Source: an uncultured Pelagibacteraceae bacterium
GTDB lineage: Bacteria > Pseudomonadota > Alphaproteobacteria > Pelagibacterales > Pelagibacteraceae
Assembly (NCBI GenBank): GCA_902524945.1
Contig: CABZFF010000002.1
Span: 1-64,000 of the forward strand
Length of the DNA stretch: 64,000 nt
Reading direction: 5' to 3'
The first letter of the stretch is position 1, and the number at the start of each line of letters is the position of its first letter. A model generated the notes under the pieces. It had not been told where the DNA came from and did not search any database. It saw only the letters and a list, made by a program, of their open reading frames with translations. A program made the position numbers and the translations under genes. Of this stretch, positions 33,398 to 42,845 are shown piece after piece.

Positions 33398-34723
33398 ATG
33401 AAGACATTATTTTTAATTTTAATTTTTTTTATTACACAAAGTTGTTCGTTTGATAATAAGTCAGGTATCTGGAATAATGAAAATGTTATTTCTGATAAAG
33501 AGATAGACTCTTTTAATGAATTTAAAAAATTATCATCTGATAACAAAATTTTCAATGAAAATATACCTGTAAAAAAAGATTTTAACTTTGAATTAATTCA
33601 AATTTTAAAAAACCAAGACTGGTCAGATATATTTTATGATTCAACAAATAATTTAAAAAATTTTAGTTTTAACGAAACAAATAACTTAACGTTTAAAAGT
33701 AAAAAACTAACACGAAATAGAATAAATAATTATATTTTATATAAAGATCAAAAAATAGTTGCCTGGGATGAAGAGGGAAATATTATAATTTTTTCAATAA
33801 AAAAAAACAAAATATTAAAAAAATTTAATTTTTATAAGAAAAAATTTAAAAAACTGAAAAAAAAACTTAATATCATTCTACAGGATGACACTTTATACGT
33901 TTCAGACAATTTAGGTTATTTGTATGCTTTAAATTATAAAAATTATAATGTTTTATGGGCTAAAAACTATAAGATACCATTTCGATCTAATATTAAAATA
34001 ATAAAAAATAAATTAGTTGCAGCAAATCAAAATAACGATCTTATTTTTTTTGATAAAAATTCAGGAGAAAAACTAAATATTATTCCAACAGAGGAAACTA
34101 CAGTTAAAAACGAGTTTATAAATAGTGTTTCATTTTACAAAGAAATATTATTTTTCTTAAATACATACGGGAGCTTGTATTCAATTAATACAGATAGTAT
34201 GAGAATAAATTGGTTTATAAATTTAAACCAGACAACAGATATTAATCCTAGTAATTTGTTTTATGGAAGTGATTTAGTAATAAATAAAAATTATGTGGTA
34301 ATCTCATCTAATGATTTTACTTATATAATAAATATAAATGATGGAACAATAATTAATAAATTAAATTTTTCCTTCAAAGTTAAACCATTAATAATTAATA
34401 AATATCTTTTTTTGGTAACAAAAAATAATTACTTGATATCGTGGGATCTTAAAAGAAATAAGATTATTTATTCGTATAATATAAATCAAAAAATCGCCGA
34501 TTTCTTAAATATTCAAAAAAAGAAAATAAATGTAAAAAATATAATGATGATAAATAGTAAATTATTTGTATTTCTGAATAACTCTTATATTTTAAAATTT
34601 TCTGTAAAAGGCAGTTTAGAAGAAATAAATAAAATGCCGTCAAAAATTAATACCAATCCAATATTTGCTAATGATCAAATGTTATTTATAAGTCACAAAA
34701 ATCAAATTAATATTTTAAATTAA
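33398..34723 (+). CDS. BamB-like PQQ-repeat beta-propeller lipoprotein
   Basis: A 441-residue protein. The signal peptide ends in a lipobox (FITQSC, Cys17), so the mature protein is a lipoprotein. It is followed by repeating beta-propeller blades with Trp-containing turns (for example YNVLWAKNY, MRINWFINL, NYLISWDL). BamB is an accessory subunit of the Bam complex that inserts outer-membrane proteins. I use the ATG at 33398 rather than the TTG immediately before it. Divergence makes bamB probable but not certain, and no der gene follows. Shares a TTAA double stop with purF. Confidence 0.75.
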   Translation: MKTLFLILIFFITQSCSFDNKSGIWNNENVISDKEIDSFNEFKKLSSDNKIFNENIPVKKDFNFELIQILKNQDWSDIFYDSTNNLKNFSFNETNNLTFKSKKLTRNRINNYILYKDQKIVAWDEEGNIIIFSIKKNKILKKFNFYKKKFKKLKKKLNIILQDDTLYVSDNLGYLYALNYKNYNVLWAKNYKIPFRSNIKIIKNKLVAANQNNDLIFFDKNSGEKLNIIPTEETTVKNEFINSVSFYKEILFFLNTYGSLYSINTDSMRINWFINLNQTTDINPSNLFYGSDLVINKNYVVISSNDFTYIININDGTIINKLNFSFKVKPLIINKYLFLVTKNNYLISWDLKRNKIIYSYNINQKIADFLNIQKKKINVKNIMMINSKLFVFLNNSYILKFSVKGSLEEINKMPSKINTNPIFANDQMLFISHKNQINILN

Positions 34724-36171
34724 TTAGATGATTTGCCGCTTAAAAGTGAAAGTTGCTTTACTTTAAGACCTTCCAAATTATCATATGGTTTTAATGGATA
34801 TTCACCGGTAAAATAATGATCACAAAATTGTGGGTAATTAATATTTCTTTTTTCACCTATCAGGGCTTTATATAAACCATCAAGACTTAGAAATTTTAAA
34901 CTATTTGCTTTTATGTAATTACACATATCTTTTATGCTTTTGTTGTGTGCAAGTAACTCTTCTTTTGTTGGCATATCTACGCCATAAAAATCAGGAAATC
35001 GAATTTCAGGACACGCTATTCTCACATGAATTTCTCTGGCTCCTGACTCATAAAGCATTTTAACAATTTTATGGCAAGTAGTTCCTCTAACAAGAGAATC
35101 ATCTATTAAGATTATTGACTTATTTTTCACAGTGGTCTTTGTTGGGCTAAGTTTTAATTTTACACCCAAACTTCTTATATTTTGTGTTGGTTCAATAAAA
35201 GTTCTTCCGACGTAATGATTTCTAATCAAACCTAATTCAAATCTTCTTTTCGATTGCTCAGCATACCCAAGAGCAGCTGGAACACCAGAGTCAGGAACAG
35301 GGATAACTAAATCAGCTTTTAAATCTGTCTCTTTTGCGAGCTCTGCACCTAATCTTTTTCTATATTCGTAAGCACACTCTCCATTAATTAAACTATCAGG
35401 CCTAGCAAAGTAAATATACTCAAATATACAAGGCCTTGGTTTTTGATTAGGAAAAGGCTTTACACTTTTTAAATTATTATTCTCTATTATTACAATTTCT
35501 CCATTTTCTACTTCTCTTACAAAAGTTGCACCTACAATATCTAGTGCACAACTTTCAGATGCGAAAATATAAGAATCTTTTAACTTTCCAATTACTAAAG
35601 GTCGTATTCCGATTGGATCTCTTACACCAACAAGTTTTTTATTTGTCATCAAAATTAAAGCATAACCTCCTTGAATTTGGAATAGAGCATCAATTAGCCT
35701 ATCTAAAAATTTGTCTCTTTTTGATTTTGCGATTAATTGGACGATAGTTTCAGTATCACTAGTAGTTCTAAAAATAGCACCTTCTTTTACTAAACTTTCT
35801 CTTAATAATAATGCATTTGTTAAATTTCCATTATGGGCAACACTTAAACCTCCCATGTGCAAATCAGCAAAAAATGGTTGGATGTTCCTTAAAGAAGTTT
35901 CACCGGTGGTTGAGTAACGATTATGACCTATAGCAGATTCTCCTGGCAGTTTTTTTAAAGTTTCTTGGTCGGTAAAATGATCTCCTACTAAACCATGTCT
36001 CTTCTCGGAGTGATAACTTTTTCCATCAAAGGAAACTATTCCGCATCCTTCTTGTCCTCTGTGTTGAAGTGCATGCAGACCTAAAGCAACTAATGCTGAG
36101 GAGTCCTGGTGATTTGATATTCCAAAAATACCACACTCCTCCCTTAATTTATCATTTTTAAATTTTTTCAA
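34720..36171 (-). CDS. purF: Amidophosphoribosyltransferase
   Basis: A 483-residue enzyme for the first step of purine synthesis: PRPP plus glutamine gives phosphoribosylamine. Cys13 (EECGIFGI) is the Ntn nucleophile after removal of a 12-residue propeptide. The PRPP-binding loop is IILIDDSLVRGTT. The start is TTG at 36171-36169, needed because no ATG or GTG precedes the nucleophile at suitable spacing. It overlaps the end of cvpA by 14 bases, consistent with translational coupling. The order cvpA-purF is widespread in proteobacteria. Confidence 0.95.
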   Translation of the reverse strand: MKKFKNDKLREECGIFGISNHQDSSALVALGLHALQHRGQEGCGIVSFDGKSYHSEKRHGLVGDHFTDQETLKKLPGESAIGHNRYSTTGETSLRNIQPFFADLHMGGLSVAHNGNLTNALLLRESLVKEGAIFRTTSDTETIVQLIAKSKRDKFLDRLIDALFQIQGGYALILMTNKKLVGVRDPIGIRPLVIGKLKDSYIFASESCALDIVGATFVREVENGEIVIIENNNLKSVKPFPNQKPRPCIFEYIYFARPDSLINGECAYEYRKRLGAELAKETDLKADLVIPVPDSGVPAALGYAEQSKRRFELGLIRNHYVGRTFIEPTQNIRSLGVKLKLSPTKTTVKNKSIILIDDSLVRGTTCHKIVKMLYESGAREIHVRIACPEIRFPDFYGVDMPTKEELLAHNKSIKDMCNYIKANSLKFLSLDGLYKALIGEKRNINYPQFCDHYFTGEYPLKPYDNLEGLKVKQLSLLSGKSSN

Positions 36172-36706
36172 TTTTTTCTTTCGTGTCTAAAAAGTCTTCA
36201 CTTGATGGAAATTCTTCAATTAAAATAATACTACCTTTATTAATTAAATTAAAAGAAAAAGCCTTATCTGCCGATATACCCCAATTTTGATGAGGATAAA
36301 ACCAATTTAAAATGGAAAATAAACATACTGACACAACATAACCCTTGAAAAAGCCGAAAATTAAACCAAATGATTTATCAATTGATCCTACACCAGTCCA
36401 AGTAATTGCTCTTCCAAGAGATTTTCCAATTAATATCACTATGAATAAAGATGTTATGAAAATTACTACTCCTAAACCAATATTATTTATAAATTCTGAC
36501 TCTATATATTCACCAACAAATGGTTGAAGTTTTGGGACCAAGATAATTGTAATAATCACTGAAAGCACCCATTTCATAAAAGAGATCAAGCTTAAGGAAA
36601 AACCCTTTAAAAAACATTGGATAATACAATAAAGAAATATTAATGAAACTACAGTGTCAAAAAAATTTAAATTATCAACTATACTCTCCCATAAGTTAAT
36701 AATCAT
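36158..36706 (-). CDS. cvpA: CvpA family membrane protein
   Basis: A 182-residue protein with four hydrophobic helices. It opens with the family-typical FDTVVSLIFLYCIIQCFLKG segment and has LGRAITWTGVGSIDKSFG near residue 92. CvpA proteins sit in the inner membrane and are needed for envelope robustness and colicin V production in E. coli; their biochemical role is unsettled. The gene is coupled to the upstream RND exporter gene (4-base overlap) and to purF downstream. Confidence 0.88.
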   Translation of the reverse strand: MIINLWESIVDNLNFFDTVVSLIFLYCIIQCFLKGFSLSLISFMKWVLSVIITIILVPKLQPFVGEYIESEFINNIGLGVVIFITSLFIVILIGKSLGRAITWTGVGSIDKSFGLIFGFFKGYVVSVCLFSILNWFYPHQNWGISADKAFSFNLINKGSIILIEEFPSSEDFLDTKEKIEKI

Positions 36707-39189
36707 GTAATTTTTTGACTTTCTTCACCAAATGGTTTGAACAAAAGAAGCAATTTTGGAAGTAAAGTTAGAACTGATATCATCGCAAGTAACATGGCAA
36801 TACCAGTAAATATTCCAAAATAAATAGTAGGAATAAAATTTGATAAAATCAATATTGAAAAACCAAAAACAATTGTTATTGAAGTATTAAAAATCGCAAC
36901 ACCTACGGTATCATGACATTTATCTAATGTTTGATTATAGTTGTTTATTTTTTTAAATTCTTCTCTAAATCTATAAATATAATGAATACTATTATCTACT
37001 GCTATTCCGATTGTTATGGCTGCAATAGTAATTGTCATCATGTCTAGAGGTATTTTTTTTAAACCTATTATTCCTAAAATAAAAAAAGCAGCTATAAAAT
37101 TCGGAACTACTCCAATAATAGACAGAATGACGTTTCTAAATAAAATCAGAAACATTCCAAAAATACCAATCATGACTATTCCCAAAGTCAAAATTTGAGA
37201 TTTAAATAAACTTTGTAAAAGATTATTAAATAAAATTAGGACGCCTGTTAATTTATATTCCTCCTTATCAAAACCTAAATTTACGTGTAAATCAGTCTCT
37301 ATTTTTTTTATTAAATCATTTCGACGCAAGTCTTCTAATGAGTCCTTGATTCTTACAGATATTCTTGCCTCGTCTTTTTCAACAGATATATATGGTGAAA
37401 CAATCTCTTTTTTTATTTCTAAGGGGATTTTACTATACAAAACAGCTATTTCTAAGCTTTGTAAATCTTTTTTATTTAAATCCTCAGCTACCCTTAATAT
37501 TGATCCAAAAGATAATACTTTTCCTATTTCAGGAAGCGAGTCTAAATAGTCGTGAACTTTTAAAATTTTATCCATTTTGTCTCTAGTAAACCAATATTTT
37601 GACTTATCCTCATTTTTTTCAATATCTTCCTCCCATTCAGAAAATTCATCATCTTCCAAAATATTTCCACTCTCTTTCTGTTTGATTGGAAATTTTAAAA
37701 TTATATTTAAAGGGGTAGTGCCTCCAAGTTCATCATCTATAATTTTCATACCTTTATAAATTTCAGTCTCTTTATCAAAGTAATTTATAAAACTATTCTC
37801 TACCTCTAATTTTGAGATACCAATCAAACTCGCTATAATAATAGAAATGTATGTTCCAAAAAGAAGAATATTACTTTTTTTTGCAATCGTACCAAGAATA
37901 GATGTAATTAAAGACTTTTCAGTTTCTCTCACATTAACTTCATTTTCTAAAGAAAAAATACTTAATAGCGAAGGTAAAACAAAAAATGTTACGATAAATG
38001 ATACTAATAATCCTAAAGTCATCATCCACCCAAAATCAATAATAGGTTTTATCCCACTGAATATTAAAGAGAGAAAAGCACATATAGTTGTTAACACAGT
38101 ATAAAGAATTGGAAGTACCATTTTCTTACTTGTTTCCAAAATAACATCATTTTTATTCATATTAGAATAATCTTTATTCATTTGTAAAAATCTAACAGTA
38201 AAATGTATATTCATAGCCATATTTAGAATAAGCATTAGGGCAATAAAATTTGAAGAAATAACAGTAACCTTCCAACCGATATAACCTAAAAGGCCAATCA
38301 TAATAATTACAGATGTAGCACATCCTAATAGAGGCATCATCACCCACTTTATATTTCTAAAAATGAACCATAAAGTAATAACAATAAAAATAAAAACACC
38401 AATACCAAATACGATAATGTCATTTTTAATAAAACTCATCATGTCATCGGCAATCATTGGAATTCCACCTAAATGAATTTTAGCATTTTCCCCATATTTA
38501 TTTATTACATCTCTGATTTCGTTTATGTTTTGATGGTTTCTAATGTTGTAAAGATTTTTATATTCTTCATATTCTTCTAGAAAATTTTTATAATTCGACT
38601 TTTCCTCTTTCGTTAAACCAACTTCTTCAATCTGATTAAAATATTTGTCTTTTATTTTAATATATTCACTTAGTCTTTCATCTTTTTTTAAATAAACTAC
38701 TATCCCAGAAGTTTTGCCATCCTCACTTATGACGTAATTTTTATAAATTGGACTGTTTACAATTTCCTCAAAACCTCTTCTCTTATCAATTTCTGGGTAC
38801 GATAAAGTTTTGTAATTTTTAAGTCTGTCCATTAAACTTTCATCTGTACTTTTTAACAACGGGACATCAATAACTGTTATAACGCTATCAACCCAAGTTA
38901 ATTTTTCAATTTTTGATTTTAAAAGTTGTAAATTTAAAATAGTTTCTTTTTCCGTAAAACTTGATACTGGAGTGTAAGTAAGAACTAAAAAATCTTTAGA
39001 TCCATATCTTTCGTTTACTTCTCTTAAATATTTTAGATCTTTATCGCCCTCTAAAAGCAATGCGTCTGAAGAAGCGTCTAAATTGAAATTTTTTGATTGA
39101 TATAAGGAAAAAAGAACTGTTAAAGAGATTAAAAAAAGAGTTATTTTTGAAAAATCTGTTACTAATTTTTTATATATTTTAGACCACAT
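36703..39189 (-). CDS. RND/MMPL superfamily exporter
   Basis: An 828-residue protein with two tandem halves. Each has one transmembrane helix, a large periplasmic domain (about residues 35-245 and 460-650), and a block of five helices. This is the RND/MMPL layout with sterol-sensing-domain-like helices. The second block contains ITIGIAVDNSIHYIYRFREE, and the motif IAVDxxIHxxxRxRE is typical of the proton-relay region. Related proteins export lipids such as hopanoids (HpnN) or other hydrophobic compounds. The substrate is unknown here. It occupies the place between dnaB and cvpA that alr and radA hold in many alphaproteobacteria. Confidence 0.87.
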   Translation of the reverse strand: MWSKIYKKLVTDFSKITLFLISLTVLFSLYQSKNFNLDASSDALLLEGDKDLKYLREVNERYGSKDFLVLTYTPVSSFTEKETILNLQLLKSKIEKLTWVDSVITVIDVPLLKSTDESLMDRLKNYKTLSYPEIDKRRGFEEIVNSPIYKNYVISEDGKTSGIVVYLKKDERLSEYIKIKDKYFNQIEEVGLTKEEKSNYKNFLEEYEEYKNLYNIRNHQNINEIRDVINKYGENAKIHLGGIPMIADDMMSFIKNDIIVFGIGVFIFIVITLWFIFRNIKWVMMPLLGCATSVIIMIGLLGYIGWKVTVISSNFIALMLILNMAMNIHFTVRFLQMNKDYSNMNKNDVILETSKKMVLPILYTVLTTICAFLSLIFSGIKPIIDFGWMMTLGLLVSFIVTFFVLPSLLSIFSLENEVNVRETEKSLITSILGTIAKKSNILLFGTYISIIIASLIGISKLEVENSFINYFDKETEIYKGMKIIDDELGGTTPLNIILKFPIKQKESGNILEDDEFSEWEEDIEKNEDKSKYWFTRDKMDKILKVHDYLDSLPEIGKVLSFGSILRVAEDLNKKDLQSLEIAVLYSKIPLEIKKEIVSPYISVEKDEARISVRIKDSLEDLRRNDLIKKIETDLHVNLGFDKEEYKLTGVLILFNNLLQSLFKSQILTLGIVMIGIFGMFLILFRNVILSIIGVVPNFIAAFFILGIIGLKKIPLDMMTITIAAITIGIAVDNSIHYIYRFREEFKKINNYNQTLDKCHDTVGVAIFNTSITIVFGFSILILSNFIPTIYFGIFTGIAMLLAMISVLTLLPKLLLLFKPFGEESQKIT

Positions 39190-39242
39190 CCGAATAATTC
39201 AGATATATCTTAATTTTTTTATAACTAAAGAAGAATTTAGAC

Positions 39243-40670
39243 CTAATTTTTGCTTAAATCTTTAAATTTTGTATATATTCCCTCAAACTCAACTTTTACC
39301 GTGCCTGTAGGTCCATGTCTTTGTTTACCTAAAATAATATCTGCTAAGCCGTTTACATCATTCATTTTAGATTGCCACTCAGCGTGCTCTATGGAGCCTA
39401 ATTTTGGTTGTTTTCTTTCTAAATAATATGCTTCTCTGTAAACAAACATTACAACATCTGCGTCTTGTTCAATTGACCCGGACTCTCTTAGGTCAGCTAA
39501 TTGCGGTTGCTTATCATCTCTTTGCTCAACAGCTCTAGAAAGTTGTGAAAGTGCTAAAACAGGAACACTTAGCTCTTTTGCTAATGCTTTTAATCCCTGA
39601 GTAATTTCAGAAATTTCTTGTACACGACCCTCATTTTTACTTACATTAGACCTCATTAATTGGATATAATCTACTACAATTAAACTTAATCCAAACAACC
39701 TCTTTATTCTTCTTGCTCTATTACTTAACGTTGCAATAGTAATAGCTGGCGTCTCATCAATAAATAGTGGTAAGTTATAAATATTCCTAGATGCCTCAAT
39801 ATATCTATTTATTTCTTCTTCAGTGACTTTTCCTTTTCTAATATCATCAGATTTTATTTTTGCTTGTTCAGATAAAATCCTTGTAGAAAGTTGCTCTGAT
39901 GACATTTCAAGTGAAAAAAAAGCTACAGACGATTTTTCTTGTTTCGAAAGAATATTTTGCGCTGCATTATAAGCTATATTAGTTGCTAAAGCAGTTTTAC
40001 CCATTGATGGTCTCCCTGCAATTATAATTAAATCAGATTTATGTAATCCTCCTAATTTTTGATCTAAATCAGTTAAACCAGTTGGAACACCAACAACACC
40101 TTGATCACTTTTCATTGCTAAAGTCGCCATTTGGATAGTTTGATCTAATGCTTGATTAAACTTTAAAAAAGATTGAGAAAAACTTCCTCTTTCTGCAAGA
40201 TCAAATAAGGACTTTTCTGTGCTTTCGATAATATTTTCTGCATTTTGATCTTGATTGCTAGCATTTAATGTATCTGCAGATAATTTATCTGAAATCAAAA
40301 CAAGTTCTCTTCGTAAATACATTTCATGAATTATCTTTGCATAATCAATAGCTTGTTTAGCTGATCCTGAAAATCTAGTAAGTTTTACTAAATATTCAGT
40401 GCCACCAACTTCATTTAACATATTATCTTTTTCAAAATAATTTTTAAGAGTAATAGGATTTGCAATCATTCCTTTATTATTTAACTTTTCTATTACTTCA
40501 TAAATTTTGATATGCGCAGGATCATAAAAAATAGTCGAGTCCACAATCGTAGAAATTTCATCAATTATATCATTATTAACTAAGATAGACCCTATTAATG
40601 ATTGCTCGGCCTCTATGTTCGCAGGCTGCTTACTATTTACAGTTTCTTTTATAGATTTAATTTCTTCCAC
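39243..40670 (-). CDS. dnaB: Replicative DNA helicase
   Basis: A 475-residue DnaB. The N-terminal primase-interaction domain starts at about residue 17 (ANIEAEQSLIGSIL). The RecA-like ATPase has Walker A GRPSMGKTA near 219. Walker B (LIVVDYIQLM) and the arginine finger region (GKQRHGPTG) follow. It unwinds DNA ahead of the fork as a hexamer. The start is GTG at 40670-40668. It lies downstream of rplI in the classic rpsF-rpsR-rplI-dnaB order, with a 74-base gap. Confidence 0.96.
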   Translation of the reverse strand: MEEIKSIKETVNSKQPANIEAEQSLIGSILVNNDIIDEISTIVDSTIFYDPAHIKIYEVIEKLNNKGMIANPITLKNYFEKDNMLNEVGGTEYLVKLTRFSGSAKQAIDYAKIIHEMYLRRELVLISDKLSADTLNASNQDQNAENIIESTEKSLFDLAERGSFSQSFLKFNQALDQTIQMATLAMKSDQGVVGVPTGLTDLDQKLGGLHKSDLIIIAGRPSMGKTALATNIAYNAAQNILSKQEKSSVAFFSLEMSSEQLSTRILSEQAKIKSDDIRKGKVTEEEINRYIEASRNIYNLPLFIDETPAITIATLSNRARRIKRLFGLSLIVVDYIQLMRSNVSKNEGRVQEISEITQGLKALAKELSVPVLALSQLSRAVEQRDDKQPQLADLRESGSIEQDADVVMFVYREAYYLERKQPKLGSIEHAEWQSKMNDVNGLADIILGKQRHGPTGTVKVEFEGIYTKFKDLSKN

Positions 40671-40744
40671 AAAACTATTCTAAGTCAATGAGGTTATTGA
40701 TAAAGAGAAAAGTTACACACTTAAATCTTTACTCTGTGGAAAAG

Positions 40745-41200
40745 TTATTTTGATTGAATCTTATCTATTTTTATTAAAATATTAGCTTTTACGTCAGAGT
40801 GAAAATTAATAATTGCTTTAAATGAGCCAATTTTATTTAGATCCTCTTTTAAAATTATTTGCGAGGGTGCAACCTCGGCATTTATTTTTTCTTTTATATG
40901 ACTAGAGATCTCTTTGGGCTTAATTGAACCATAAAGATCGCCATTTTCTTTACTTTCTTTATTAAAAAAAAATGTTTTATTGTTTACCAGTTTTGCGATT
41001 GATTTGAATTTATTTTTTAATTCATTATTTTTTTTATTTAATTCATCCTTTTTTTTATTTACAAACTCTTCATTGTCTTTATTGAATCTTAATGCCTTTC
41101 CTTGTTTGAGTAGAAAATTTCTCCCATACCCATTTTTAACTCTCACCTTGTCACCAACATTGCCTAAGTTAAGTATATTTTCTAATAAAATTATTTCCAT
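40745..41200 (-). CDS. rplI: 50S ribosomal protein bL9
   Basis: A 151-residue bL9. The N-terminal rRNA-binding domain reads MEIILLENILNLGNVGDKVRVKNGYGRNFLL-like (the family signature G-x2-V-x-V-x2-GYxRNFL-x-P). A long Lys-rich connecting helix follows, then a C-terminal domain from about residue 85. The gene is transcribed after rpsR with no gap. Confidence 0.96.
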   Translation of the reverse strand: MEIILLENILNLGNVGDKVRVKNGYGRNFLLKQGKALRFNKDNEEFVNKKKDELNKKNNELKNKFKSIAKLVNNKTFFFNKESKENGDLYGSIKPKEISSHIKEKINAEVAPSQIILKEDLNKIGSFKAIINFHSDVKANILIKIDKIQSK

Positions 41201-41473
41201 CTAAATTAATCCTAATATTTTTGCTTTTTTAATTTCCCTGTTCAGTTTTTTCTGTTTTCCATACGAAACAGATGTTATTTTTGAAGAAATAATTTTTCCA
41301 TTATCAGATACATATTTTCTTAACAAATTAATATTTTTGTAATCTATTACTGGAGCATTTTTGATTGATAGAGGACACTTTTTACCAAACTTATTATCAT
41401 TTTTTTGAAAAAGACTTAATTTATTTAATGAACTTGGGCTTTTTTTATTAAATTTTTTATTTTTTCTCTTCAT
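41201..41473 (-). CDS. rpsR: 30S ribosomal protein bS18
   Basis: A 90-residue bS18. A Lys/Asn-rich N-terminal extension of about 35 residues precedes the conserved core (IDYKNINLLRKYVSDNGKI, then ITSVSYGKQKKLNREIKKA), which pairs with bS6 on the 30S platform. It sits between rpsF and rplI, five bases after rpsF and abutting rplI. Confidence 0.95.
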   Translation of the reverse strand: MKRKNKKFNKKSPSSLNKLSLFQKNDNKFGKKCPLSIKNAPVIDYKNINLLRKYVSDNGKIISSKITSVSYGKQKKLNREIKKAKILGLI

Positions 41474-41478
41474 TATTA

Positions 41479-41802
41479 TTATTTATCTTTTTTAAAAAAT
41501 TCATTTTTAACATCTAATTTTTTATACTTAACTGTTAAATGTCTAATAATAGAGCTGTCCACTTTAATTTTTTTTTCAATTTCACCTAAAGTTGAGTTAT
41601 TACCTTCAAATTTATAATGAATATAAAATCCCTTTTTACAGTTTTTTATCTTTTGTGCTAAATTTATTAATCCCCATTCTTCAATTTTTACAACCTTGCC
41701 TGAGGTTTTAATGATTATATCATTATATTTATCTTTAATTGCCTTTAATTCTTTTGCAGCTAAATCCTGTCTAGCAACTATTGTATTTTCGTAAAAAGCC
41801 AT
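41479..41802 (-). CDS. rpsF: 30S ribosomal protein bS6
   Basis: A 107-residue bS6. The ferredoxin-like fold is visible, with YENTIVARQDL at the start, the conserved EWGLINLAQKIKNCKKGFY segment near 42-60, and IIRHLTVKYKKL near the end. It is the first gene of the rpsF-rpsR-rplI-dnaB cluster and binds bS18. Promoters for it and for the divergent fabD must lie in the 101-base gap 41803-41903. Confidence 0.95.
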   Translation of the reverse strand: MAFYENTIVARQDLAAKELKAIKDKYNDIIIKTSGKVVKIEEWGLINLAQKIKNCKKGFYIHYKFEGNNSTLGEIEKKIKVDSSIIRHLTVKYKKLDVKNEFFKKDK

Positions 41803-41903
41803 TGTTTTCTGTTAATTTATCTTCAAAAATAATTTGTAAATTCTGGTTTATACTATAATGAAGAATTATAGCAATACTAATATTTTATAATAAATAGTAC
41901 AAA
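41803..41903. promoter_or_regulatory. Divergent promoter region between rpsF and fabD
   Basis: A 101-base AT-rich gap separates two divergent essential operons, so it must contain promoters in both directions (inference). TATACTATAATG near 41850-41861 is the best -10-like sequence for fabD. No structured ribosomal-protein leader was recognised. Confidence 0.4.
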
Positions 41904-42845
41904 ATGAGTGTTTTATTATTCCCAGGTCAGGGATCGCAATCAGTTGGAATGGGATCCGAATTTTATGATAATTTTGAAATAGTAAAAAAAATATTTCAAC
42001 AAGCAGACGAAAAATTAAAACTTCCTATTTCAAAAATAATTCTTAAAGGCCCTGAAGAAGATTTACAGCTGACAAAAAATACTCAACCCGCAATATTAAC
42101 TGTAAGTTACTCAATTTTTAAAGTATTAACAAAAGAATTCAATTTTGATTTAAAGAATTTCAAATATTTTGCAGGACACTCTTTAGGAGAATACTGTGCT
42201 TTAGTTTGTGCCGGTTCTTTAGATTTTAATGACGCGTTGTATTTACTTCACGAGAGAGGAAAATCAATGCAAGAAGCAGTTCCATTAGGTGAAGGTAAAA
42301 TGTTAGCCATACTTGGTGCAAAAGTCGAGGATGTTAAAGAAATGATTAAAAATTTAAAGAATCAAAAAGGTATTTGTGAAATAGCCAACGACAATGCTGA
42401 AGGTCAAGTGATTGTGAGTGGCGATAAAATTACTATCAATTTATTTCAAAATTTTTTAAAAGAAAAAAAAATAAAATCAATACCTTTGAAAGTTAGTGCA
42501 CCATTTCATTGCTCTCTTATGAAAAAGGCAGCTAACAACATGAGAGAAAAAATATTAAATACAGAATTCCAAAAACCTGTTTTTGAAATAATAAATAATG
42601 TTACAGCTGTACCAGTTATTGAGCCAAAAAAAATAAAAGATCTCTTGATTAGCCAAATTTGTGCTACAGTAAAATGGCGTGAAAGCCTGATTCATATGTC
42701 AAATTCTGGAATTAATAATTATGTTGAAATAGGTCCTGGAAAAGTTTTAACTGGAATGGTAAAAAGAACAATTAAAAATTCTAAATGCTTTTCAATCAAC
42801 TCAATAGCTGATATTAAAAATTTGAAAAATGAACTTAAAAAATAA
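41904..42845 (+). CDS. fabD: Malonyl-CoA:ACP S-malonyltransferase
   Basis: A 313-residue acyltransferase. The nucleophile Ser93 lies in GHSLGEYCAL, the oxyanion region is FPGQGSQSVGMG at 6-17, and the catalytic histidine is in SAPFHCSLM. It loads malonyl groups onto ACP for fatty-acid synthesis. The next gene, fabG, starts within its last codons (17-base overlap), and acpP follows. Confidence 0.96.
   Translation: MSVLLFPGQGSQSVGMGSEFYDNFEIVKKIFQQADEKLKLPISKIILKGPEEDLQLTKNTQPAILTVSYSIFKVLTKEFNFDLKNFKYFAGHSLGEYCALVCAGSLDFNDALYLLHERGKSMQEAVPLGEGKMLAILGAKVEDVKEMIKNLKNQKGICEIANDNAEGQVIVSGDKITINLFQNFLKEKKIKSIPLKVSAPFHCSLMKKAANNMREKILNTEFQKPVFEIINNVTAVPVIEPKKIKDLLISQICATVKWRESLIHMSNSGINNYVEIGPGKVLTGMVKRTIKNSKCFSINSIADIKNLKNELKK

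Noticed and set aside
40735-40743. TTTTCCACA on the minus strand upstream of dnaB, a match to a relaxed DnaA-box consensus
   Set aside because: A single relaxed 9-base match in an AT-rich genome is expected by chance, and no cluster of boxes or origin-like structure surrounds it.
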